Source: Isotricha intestinalis (Eukaryota > Ciliophora > Litostomatea > Vestibuliferida > Isotrichidae). Taken from it: 25,795 nt of DNA. The DNA lies in NCBI GenBank assembly GCA_023807065.1, contig JAJJLU010003888.1:1-25795 (forward strand), read 5' to 3'. Shown one piece after another: positions 18,749-25,795 of this stretch (position 1 is the stretch's first letter; every line of letters begins with the position of its first letter). A program made the translations under genes and the position numbers. The notes below the pieces were generated by a model that had not been told where the DNA came from, made no database searches, and saw nothing but the letters and a program-made list of their open reading frames with translations.

Positions 18749-19300
18749 ATGAACAATGAAGAAAAAGAAAAGAATGAAGAATATACAAATTATATTAAAA
18801 CTCATATTCAAAATGTAGAAATTATTTATAATAAATATTTTATTCCATTATTAAACAAAGAAAATATATCAACAAAAATTCCAGATAAAATTTTTAAAGA
18901 AACTATATTAAATATGAAAGAACAAATAAAAGCACATGATGCTTCTAAATTTAGTGAAGAAGAATTTTTATTTTATAGAAAAAATTTTTATCCAACATTG
19001 ACTGAAAAAAATAATTTAGATTTAAAAAAAAAAATTAAAGAAGATTTCCAAATAGCATGGGAACATCATTATAAAAATAATCCTCATCATCCTTTTTATT
19101 GGGTTGAAGATAATGGAAATATTAAAGATATGAGTTTAAATTATATTATTGAAATGATTTGTGATTGGCTTGCTATGTCAATGTATTTTAAAAGTAATTT
19201 TATTGAATGGTATAATAAAGCTAAAAAAGAAAAAAATGCAATGACCAAAAATACAAAAGATTTAGTTGATGAAATACTTTTTAATGTTTTAAAAATTTAA
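18749..19300 (+). CDS. DUF5662-type protein
   Basis: The 183-residue product matches the DUF5662 family over nearly its full length. It has an N-terminal helix with a conserved-looking His (HIQNV, His19), then AHDASKFSEEEF (61-72), AWEHHYKNNPHHPFYW (103-118) and EMICDWLAM (135-143). The invariant-looking His, Asp and Glu residues suggest a metal site (candidates His19, His63, Asp64, His106, His107, His113, His114, Asp139) resembling the HD-hydrolase arrangement. The family is known mainly from bacteria and phages and its reaction is unknown to me. The gene is as AT-rich as its neighbours, so any transfer is old. It lies 101 bp after the coiled-coil gene and faces the racemase gene. Confidence 0.8.
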   Translation: MNNEEKEKNEEYTNYIKTHIQNVEIIYNKYFIPLLNKENISTKIPDKIFKETILNMKEQIKAHDASKFSEEEFLFYRKNFYPTLTEKNNLDLKKKIKEDFQIAWEHHYKNNPHHPFYWVEDNGNIKDMSLNYIIEMICDWLAMSMYFKSNFIEWYNKAKKEKNAMTKNTKDLVDEILFNVLKI

Positions 19301-19572
19301 ATTTCTTTATAATTAAATTCATAAAATATTAAAAACAATAATTTATTCTATCAAAAATACTGAATATAAATAAACATAAGTAGTAATTATTGTTGTTTAT
19401 TAAATATAATAATATATCTCTTATATATTATCAAAGAAAATGAAATATAAATATTAAACTTAATGAATAATATATTTCTTGCTTGAAAGAAAAAAAAATC
19501 AGAAAAAACACTATTTTTCAAATAAAATTAAAACATAATTTTTTTATTTAAATAACTGAAAGAATAGCTATT

Positions 19573-20286
19573 TTAAACTAATCCATCTTTTTCTTCAAAT
19601 TCTCCTTTAGCAAATTTTACAACAGCTTTAGCTAATTCTAAAGTTGGATCAACAAAAATTTTATCACCTTTATAAAAAGGAGTTAAAATAGGTATTTCAG
19701 TACATCCACTAATAAATAATTCAGCATCAATACTATCAACTACTTTTTGAAATAAATCAACATATTCATTTACTTTTCCAGCTTTAACACCATCATAAAT
19801 ACATTTCATTAAATCATCATTAATTTCTTCTTTAATTTCTACACATTCTAAATTTTCTCTTAGTAATATTTTTTCATATATTTTTGCTTTTCTTGTTCCA
19901 GTTGTACATAAAACAGCAATTTTTTTTTTATTAGGATAATTTTTAATAATTGATTTAACTGTTATTTCTGCAATATGTAATATTTTAATATCTACATTTT
20001 TTTTTATTTCATCTACAAAATAATGTGCAGTATTACATGCCATACAAATTGCTTCACAATTTGCATTTTTTAATCTATTTGCACTTTCTATTAATTTAGT
20101 AGAAGGTGATGAATTTTTTCCTAAAATAAATCCTGTTCTATCTTCTATTTGAGGATATGAATCTATTATTATTGGAATATGATCTTGGTCTTTTTCTGCT
20201 GGTGTGTTTTCTATTATTTTTTTGTATAAGTCTAAAGTAGCTAAAGGACCCATTCCACCTATTATTCCTACTCGATGATATGACAT
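19573..20286 (-). CDS. Aspartate/glutamate racemase family protein
   Basis: The 237-residue product has the typical length and all the landmarks of the Asp/Glu racemase superfamily. It has VGIIGGMGPLAT at 6-17, the first catalytic Cys in CNTAH (Cys84), the middle glycine-rich strand-turn IAVLCTTGT (123-131), and the second catalytic Cys in SGCTEIP (Cys195). These enzymes use two Cys to invert the alpha carbon without PLP. The GGMGPLAT start and SGCTEI motif place it with the aspartate racemase and broad-specificity RacX/YgeA group rather than the glutamate racemase MurI, which fits a host without peptidoglycan. It is cytosolic, with no targeting signal. Both Cys are present, so it is likely active. 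It is convergent with the DUF5662 gene, 272 bp away. Confidence 0.93.
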   Translation of the reverse strand: MSYHRVGIIGGMGPLATLDLYKKIIENTPAEKDQDHIPIIIDSYPQIEDRTGFILGKNSSPSTKLIESANRLKNANCEAICMACNTAHYFVDEIKKNVDIKILHIAEITVKSIIKNYPNKKKIAVLCTTGTRKAKIYEKILLRENLECVEIKEEINDDLMKCIYDGVKAGKVNEYVDLFQKVVDSIDAELFISGCTEIPILTPFYKGDKIFVDPTLELAKAVVKFAKGEFEEKDGLV

Positions 20287-20463
20287 TGTTTTTATTTATA
20301 ATCATTTATTTATGAAAGAAATTATTTTTATTTTTTTAATATATATTTATTATCTCATATTCAAATTAAAAGATGTTGAGGGAATTAAAAAGATAATAAA
20401 ATAATATTTAATAGATTTAAAAGAAGAAAAGGATATATAATTTTGTTAAAAATGAAAAAATAA

Positions 20464-20691
20464 ATGGAGACCCTAATAGATTGATTTCAGAAAGATAATA
20501 AATATATTATTAATTCAAAAGAATGTACTAATCCAGAGGATTTTTTTATTCTAATTGAAGCCAGAACTCAACTATTTCTTGGTGAAAATTCAAAATAGTC
20601 TAATTTATTTCAATTTTTTATAAATTATTCTTCAGAAGAATTAGAAGAAAAAAATTCAGTTGATGATGGAGATTATTTAATAAATAAATAA
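20464..20691 (+). pseudogene. Probable gene relic with in-frame stops
   Basis: From ATG 20464 to TAA 20689-20691 one frame runs 75 codons with no internal TAA but one TGA (20482-20484) and one TAG (20596-20598). It encodes gene-like sequence such as CTNPEDFFILIEARTQLFLG and SSEELEEKNSVDDGDYL, with higher G and C than spacer. Just upstream (about 20360-20490) the other two frames also look coding, including the stretch NFVKNEKINGDPNRLISER, which ends at a TAA where the 20464 frame takes over by a +1 step. The simplest reading is a decayed gene with frameshifts and stops. I do not recognise its family. Confidence 0.4.
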
Positions 20692-20702
20692 ATAAAATAA
20701 AT

Positions 20703-20987
20703 TTAAGGTTTTACCAACTCCATAAATAAATTTTTAAGAAATTTTCTAAATTCATTATATTCTATTTTTCCATTCATATTTAAATCAACTTTTTTAACCA
20801 TTTGATTAATTTCTTCTTCAGTTGGTTTTCCTAAATTTAAGTCATCTGAAATTTTCATAAATTGAATTTTAAACTCCTTATAATCAATGATATGGTCTCC
20901 ATTAAGGTCAGCATGTGCATACAAAGTTTTTGCAGCATTTTCAAATTTTTTTTCATCTGATAACAGAGCTTTAATTATTTTTTCCAT
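20703..20987 (-). CDS. Small two-EF-hand calcium-binding protein
   Basis: The 94-residue product has two EF-hands, loops DLNGDHIIDYKE (27-38) and DLNMNGKIEYNE (68-79). Both have acidic or amide ligands at positions 1, 3, 5 and 9 and Glu at 12, so both should bind Ca2+. A single EF-hand pair is half a calmodulin, as in S100-like or polcalcin-size proteins. There is no membrane segment or targeting signal. The stop lies 11 bp from the end of the relic on the other strand. Confidence 0.88.
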   Translation of the reverse strand: MEKIIKALLSDEKKFENAAKTLYAHADLNGDHIIDYKEFKIQFMKISDDLNLGKPTEEEINQMVKKVDLNMNGKIEYNEFRKFLKNLFMELVKP

Positions 20988-22045
20988 TTTTTGTTTTTAT
21001 ATATAATTTTTTTTATAAAAATATTAAAAATTTTTTTTTAATTTGTTAATAAATTAAAGGGATAAAATAAATTATTAATATTAAAACATTAATATATAAT
21101 TATATAAATGTTTAATATAAATATGAATTAATAAATTATGATTTAATAGGTATTTAATTATAAAATATTTAAACTCATGATTATTTAAAATTAATTGATA
21201 TAATAAAAATACCTTTAATTTAATTTTTAAAAGGAGGTTTTCGGAAAATATCTTAATTTATTCTATATATTTTTTTTCTTCTTGAAGATTTAAAAAAATC
21301 AATCTTGTTGAAAACAAATTAAAAGTTTTTAAATGTAAAAAAAGTAAAATAAGTATTATTGGAGTAAGACAATAAATCAATTTTGCAAATGTTTTATTTT
21401 AAAAAGTATAAGTTAAAAAAGAAATATTATAATTCTGTTTTTTAATAAAAATCAATTTTTTGAAAAAATTGTTTTTATTTTCACAGAAAAAAATGAGTTT
21501 CTTCATTGATTTAATTTTTCGAAAGATTTCATTTCTATTTTTTTATCTTTTTGGCATTTAAAAATTTTCCTTTATATATAGTATGTATTAATAATTCAAA
21601 ATAAATTAAGTTTTTTTTACAATTATTCAATTGTTAGGATTTACTTTTACTTTAAATCTGCATCCCTTTCAAGAATTTAAAAATTATAAATAAATAATAA
21701 ATAATTTATTTCCACAAATCAGTTAAAAGACTTAATTAGTTGTTATCAGTTGAATTAATATCACATACTTAATTTAAACAAATTAAATTTATGTGTTTAT
21801 GAATTTTTGAAATAATAAATATTTTTTAATTATTTCATTTCTAACTTAATTTTTTTTTAATTCTCATAAATTATTAATATACTTTTTTAAAAAATCTTAA
21901 AAAAAAAATAAAATTTCTATGACCCAAATATATAAATGAAATATATTAAATATGATAATTTAATTAATGTAGCCTTTAAAAACTATATTAAATTTTAATG
22001 ATACTAGTAAAACAAATAATTAATTCATTTCGAATTATAGTTTCA
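20988..22045. other. Long intergenic region (1.1 kb) with a hairpin
   Basis: No supportable gene. On the minus strand around 21250-21560 one frame is open for about 90 codons with only two TAA, but pieces of this length are expected by chance here. A near-perfect palindrome lies at 21444-21479. Confidence 0.45.
21444..21479. repeat. Inverted repeat, 17-bp arms, almost no spacer
   Basis: The left arm (21444-21461) and right arm (21463-21479) are reverse complements over 17 bases, with one extra T in the left arm and a single G between them. The core CAATTTTTTGAAAAAATTG is at 21453-21471. It could form a cruciform or an RNA hairpin. No coding frame covers it. Confidence 0.7.
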
Positions 22046-22384
22046 TTATTTTTTTTCAGAATTAGAATTTGTACTATAATTACTAATTTTACTTTCATTA
22101 GACGTAATGAAAGTTTCTGAAATTTTTTTCTTAACATAGGTTTCTTGATTAAATAAAATTTGTGAATCTTCTTGAAATTCTCCTTTACATTCATTTTCAT
22201 TTTCGTAATCACTAATAATATCAGAAGGAGGAGTATTATCATTATGAGAACATTTCTCTTTATTTTCTAAAGAATATTTATTTACGTCAAAAGAAAAATT
22301 ATCTTTTAAAATAAACTTTTCTTGAACAATAAAATTTTTATTATCACTTTCTTCAAATTCACAACCAATAAAATCAGGAATCAT
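22046..22384 (-). CDS. Small acidic Ser/Asn-rich protein of unknown function
   Basis: The 112-residue product has a short hydrophobic start (MIPDFIGCEFEES) and is otherwise polar and disordered-looking, rich in Glu, Ser, Asn and Lys, with three further Cys-free or Cys-poor segments and a Ser/Asn tail. A 113-codon open frame is very unlikely by chance here. It ends at AAA-AAA-TAA; a +1 step at that point would add 19 residues (to 21988), but nothing requires it. The overlapping frame at 21988-22242 is otherwise a shadow. No family is recognised. Confidence 0.65.
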   Translation of the reverse strand: MIPDFIGCEFEESDNKNFIVQEKFILKDNFSFDVNKYSLENKEKCSHNDNTPPSDIISDYENENECKGEFQEDSQILFNQETYVKKKISETFITSNESKISNYSTNSNSEKK

Positions 22385-22759
22385 TTTTTTTTATTTGTTT
22401 TAATTGTACACCACTTGATTAAAAAAAATTAAACAAACATGAATAAATTTATATTTTTAATAATTCATTTCTTATATTTTTATTGTATAGATTATTTCGG
22501 TTTTTCTTTCAATAAACATAAGATTTTTTTGAAAGAAAAAACTTAAATTAATAAAGATTAAAAGTGCAAATAAATATTTCCTATTTTTATATCTTATAAA
22601 GGATTTAATTTAAAAAAAAAAAAATATTTTACATATTTAATAATATTTGAAATTACTTACAATTAAATATATTAAATTGTTATATAAAAACATATATCAA
22701 ATAATTCTCAAATAAATATTATATTATTATATATAAAAAACAATAGAAAAAAACATAAA
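22385..22759. other. Intergenic spacer
   Basis: This lies between two minus-strand genes and must hold the 5' region of the small gene and the 3' end of the kinase gene. It is almost pure A/T, and I see nothing else in it. Confidence 0.5.
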
Positions 22760-25459
22760 TTAAAATTCTTGATCCCAATTATTTCCAAAATTTAAATTTT
22801 CATCTTCATCAAAAGGTCTTAAAGAATTATTAGTTAAATGAGTTTTTTTTAAATCTCCTAAAACTTTTAAATATTTATCATTATATTTATTAAAATCTCC
22901 TAAATTATCCATTAAAGGGAAATAAGGAGGAACTAAATGAAAATCTATTAAATCTCCCCAATTAAAATCTTTAAAAAAACAATGTTTTCTCAAATTTTCA
23001 TAATTACAAACTCTTTTCTGAATATCTTTCATTAATAAACAATTAATGAAAGAATTAACACTTTCTTCTCCATTCAAAGGTAAATTTAATTCTTTTCTTA
23101 AAATTTCTTTATAAATATCAATAGGATCAGAGCAATCATTTCCAAAAGGAAAAAAATTATAATATATTTGATGAGTAATAATTCCAACAGACCAGTAATC
23201 ACAACTAAAAGAATAACCTTTTCCTAATAAAATTTCTGGACTTATATAATGTGGTGTTCCTGTTATTGTTGAAGTATAATTTTTTATGAAAACTGCTGTT
23301 CCAAAATCTATTATTTTTAAATATCCATTATTATCTATCATTATATTATCTGGTTTTAAATCTCTATGAATTATTTTTTTAGAATTTAAATAATGTAATA
23401 TTATTATTAAGAATGATATGTAAAATTGAGTTACTGATTTATTTCTTAGTTGCTCATTTTTTCTTTGTTTTAAGTATTTTGATAATGATTTACCATTAAT
23501 ATATTCTAATAAAAAAAATAAATGTTCTTTATTTTTAAAAGTTCTAACTAATTTCATTATGAAAGGATGATCTAATTGTAGTAAAACTTGTCTTTCTTCT
23601 AAAAAATATTTAATTAATATTTTCTGTTTTTCTGCTAAATTTTTATTGACTGCTTTTATTGCATAAAAATTTTTATTATCATGAACTAAAGAAACAATAC
23701 CAAATTTACCATGTCCTAAATTTTTACAAAAATATAAATCATCTAAAGTCATTTCGAAATTATCTTGAAGAGAAATTTTTTTTTTTAAATATTCTAACAT
23801 ATTTCTGTCCATAATTTCATTAAAATCTTTTTTAGTCAAAACATAAAAAGTAGAATTTTCTTCTACTTTAATTGTAGCACTTCTTTTTTTATTAAATAAT
23901 AAAGCAGTTTCTCCAAAACAATTTCCAATTTCTAATTCTCTAACATATTTATTTAAATAATATACACTGACTTTTCCTTTTTTTATTATATAAAATTTAT
24001 TTCCTATTTCTCCTTCTTTAAAGATAATATCTCCTTTTTTAAATTTTTCTTTTGTCATTAAACGACAAATTTTAATTAATTTATTATCTGAAGTAGATTT
24101 AAATAATTGTGATTTTTTTAAATAATGTATTTGAGATAAAATATCTATTGTATTCTGATAAGATAAAACATTTGATCTTGAATTAAGCATTTTTTCTATT
24201 ATATACCATTTAATTAATATTAATCTAACTTCACCTTGAGCAATAATATCATTTTCAATTTGAAACTTTTTTTTAGTAAATTTCTCTCCTAATAATTGAC
24301 CTCGTCTTCCAATTATTTCAATTTCATTACTTGTATCATTTTTAATTATTACATTTCCACATATAATTATATATAAATATCTTTCTTGAATTTGGGAATC
24401 ATTGAAATCTTTTTTATCTATAATCTTTTCATTATCTTGATATAATTTTATTATTGTATTAGGATAAATTTCATCTATATAAAAATTTTCACTAAATAAA
24501 TTTAAATTTTCATTATGTTTAAAAGCTTCTTTTATAATAGATTTAAGTATTAAATCTTTATATTCATTTCCTAAAGTTTCTTCAAGTAAATTATTAGAAA
24601 TTTTATAAACACATAATTTATTTTTTGCTTTACAACTTAATGTTCTATCTGAATTAAATAATAAAGCATATTCACCAAAATATTCTCCTTGTTTTAAAAC
24701 TCTAATAACATTATTATTTTTTATACATTCTAATTCTCCTTCTTTAATAATATAAACTGAATCACCTAAATCTCCTTCATAAAAAACAAATTGTCCTTCA
24801 TCAAAAGTACATTTAAACATTGAAGAAGCTAATAAATTTAATTTAATATTTTCTAAATTTTGAAATATTGGAACAATGGAAATAAATTTTAATCTATCAT
24901 CTAATTCTTCTTTATTTATTGTTTTTACAATATTTCTAAAAATTTTTCCATCTAATTGATATAATAAAGTATTTTCTAATGTTTTAACAGTTTCTTTTCT
25001 TTTTTTTCTTTCTAATAAAGCTAATTCTCCAAATGTATTTCCTCTATGTAAAATTTTTATTAAATTATTATTTTTTGAAGAAACTTCTACTGAACCTTCT
25101 TTTATTATGTAAAAATAATCTCCTGTTCCTCCTTCAGAGAAAATTATTGTATTTTTATCAAATTTTTTTATTTCTATTTTTCTTAGGAGAGAATAAATTA
25201 TATTTGGAGTTTTATCTTTAAATAAAAAATGATGAGTTAAAGAAGTTTTTATTTCTTCTCTTTCATTTGAAGTTAATTTACTATTTGTATTTTTTTTTTT
25301 TGGAATATTTGAATAATCATCTTTTGTTGGTGACTTTATAAAATGAGAATTCCTTTTTTTATTTTTATTATTTGAATTTACACTTAAATTTGTATTATTC
25401 CTATAAGGCGATAGTGGAGAATCTAATTTAGTTTGGTATTTTATATTTGATTTTGTCAT
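22760..25459 (-). CDS. cGMP-dependent protein kinase with four cyclic-nucleotide-binding domains
   Basis: The 899-residue product has a polar N-terminus (1-60), four cyclic-nucleotide-binding domains and an AGC kinase domain. Domain A is about 75-180 (FGELAL at 143), B about 193-295 (FGEYALLFNSDRT, Arg272/Thr273), C about 310-425 (degenerate, with GE at 391-392 but no Arg in the phosphate cassette) and D about 447-550 (FGETALLFNKKRSAT, Arg526). The kinase domain (about 573-825) has the glycine loop GHGKFG (582-587), Lys602, Glu622, HRDLKPDN (698-705), DFG (718-720), activation-loop Thr731 and SPE (740-742), followed by a short AGC tail with PPYFP. All catalytic residues are present. Four domains with a degenerate third is the apicomplexan-type PKG layout. 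The gatekeeper is Leu651. The frame stays open 16 codons further upstream without an ATG. Confidence 0.93.
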   Translation of the reverse strand: MTKSNIKYQTKLDSPLSPYRNNTNLSVNSNNKNKKRNSHFIKSPTKDDYSNIPKKKNTNSKLTSNEREEIKTSLTHHFLFKDKTPNIIYSLLRKIEIKKFDKNTIIFSEGGTGDYFYIIKEGSVEVSSKNNNLIKILHRGNTFGELALLERKKRKETVKTLENTLLYQLDGKIFRNIVKTINKEELDDRLKFISIVPIFQNLENIKLNLLASSMFKCTFDEGQFVFYEGDLGDSVYIIKEGELECIKNNNVIRVLKQGEYFGEYALLFNSDRTLSCKAKNKLCVYKISNNLLEETLGNEYKDLILKSIIKEAFKHNENLNLFSENFYIDEIYPNTIIKLYQDNEKIIDKKDFNDSQIQERYLYIIICGNVIIKNDTSNEIEIIGRRGQLLGEKFTKKKFQIENDIIAQGEVRLILIKWYIIEKMLNSRSNVLSYQNTIDILSQIHYLKKSQLFKSTSDNKLIKICRLMTKEKFKKGDIIFKEGEIGNKFYIIKKGKVSVYYLNKYVRELEIGNCFGETALLFNKKRSATIKVEENSTFYVLTKKDFNEIMDRNMLEYLKKKISLQDNFEMTLDDLYFCKNLGHGKFGIVSLVHDNKNFYAIKAVNKNLAEKQKILIKYFLEERQVLLQLDHPFIMKLVRTFKNKEHLFFLLEYINGKSLSKYLKQRKNEQLRNKSVTQFYISFLIIILHYLNSKKIIHRDLKPDNIMIDNNGYLKIIDFGTAVFIKNYTSTITGTPHYISPEILLGKGYSFSCDYWSVGIITHQIYYNFFPFGNDCSDPIDIYKEILRKELNLPLNGEESVNSFINCLLMKDIQKRVCNYENLRKHCFFKDFNWGDLIDFHLVPPYFPLMDNLGDFNKYNDKYLKVLGDLKKTHLTNNSLRPFDEDENLNFGNNWDQEF

Positions 25460-25795
25460 CGTATTTGGCTCTGATAAATTATTTAAACTTATTAATCCTA
25501 TATATTTTTATTTTATTTTTACTTTTGTTATTTACACATCCCATTTATTTATGTTTTTATTTTTTTTTTTCATTTTTTTGTTTTTATTTAAAATATTTTT
25601 TAATATTTTATTTTTGAAAATTGAGAAATTAATTTTTTATTGATTTATATAATTCATAGTTTTGTGTATAAAATATATTTTTATATAATAAATTGAAAAA
25701 ATAGTAATAAATTTCATATTATTTTATAAACAATAATAATTCCTTTTCAAAATAATAAACTTTTATTTATAAACTAATAAATTTTATCAATTTTT
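25460..25795. other. Upstream region of the kinase gene, to the window edge
   Basis: This is A/T-rich DNA that should hold the kinase promoter. I see no other gene, repeat or telomere-like sequence. Confidence 0.5.

Noticed and set aside
21250..21560. Minus-strand frame of about 90 codons with two internal TAA
   Set aside because: The open pieces are about 45 codons each, a length I expect by chance in 1 kb of this composition. There are no motifs.
1..25795. Euplotes-type genetic code (TGA as Cys)
   Set aside because: Sestrin, kinase, racemase, calmodulin-like and DUF5662 genes contain only TGT/TGC Cys codons and are never interrupted by TGA. If TGA were a common Cys codon these frames would be broken.

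Overview
The window is eukaryotic nuclear DNA of very high A+T content, roughly 80-85% by eye. It carries single-exon genes on both strands, separated by long spacers poor in G and C. I see no bacterial operons, ribosome binding sites or tRNA/rRNA genes. Thirteen long genes and one mini-gene end cleanly, and every one uses TAA. None of the well-recognised genes is interrupted by TGA or TAG, so I see no sign that these codons are sense codons. The strongest lineage clue is a cGMP-dependent protein kinase with four cyclic-nucleotide-binding domains, the third of them degenerate, which is the layout known from alveolates (apicomplexans and relatives). Large Asn/Lys/Ile-rich membrane proteins, EF-hand proteins and two bacterial-type genes would fit an AT-rich ciliate or a related gut or free-living protist. 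That placement is an inference.

Layout. 1-972 holds a coiled-coil gene on + whose reading frame shifts by +1 exactly at an AAA-TAG. 973-3079 holds a 38-residue zinc-knuckle mini-gene and a calmodulin-like gene, each preceded by a copy of the same ~250-300 bp sequence. 3231-6606 on the minus strand holds a sestrin and a filament-like unknown. 7613-14358 on + holds two adjacent large membrane proteins, a prominin-like five-pass protein and a 1342-residue type I protein. 15863-19300 on + holds a possible double START-like protein, a coiled-coil protein and a DUF5662 enzyme-like protein. 19573-22384 on the minus strand holds an aspartate/glutamate racemase, a two-EF-hand protein and a small Ser/Asn-rich protein, with a probable gene relic on the opposite strand between the first two. 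22760-25459 is the kinase on the minus strand.

Functional reading. Three genes belong to Ca2+/cGMP signalling: the calmodulin-like protein, the small EF-hand protein and the kinase. Sestrin would belong to nutrient/TORC1 sensing, but here it lacks the catalytic Cys and most leucine-pocket residues of the animal proteins. The racemase and the DUF5662 gene look like bacterial-type metabolic genes that have become fully AT-adapted. No mobile element, CRISPR array or phage module was seen.
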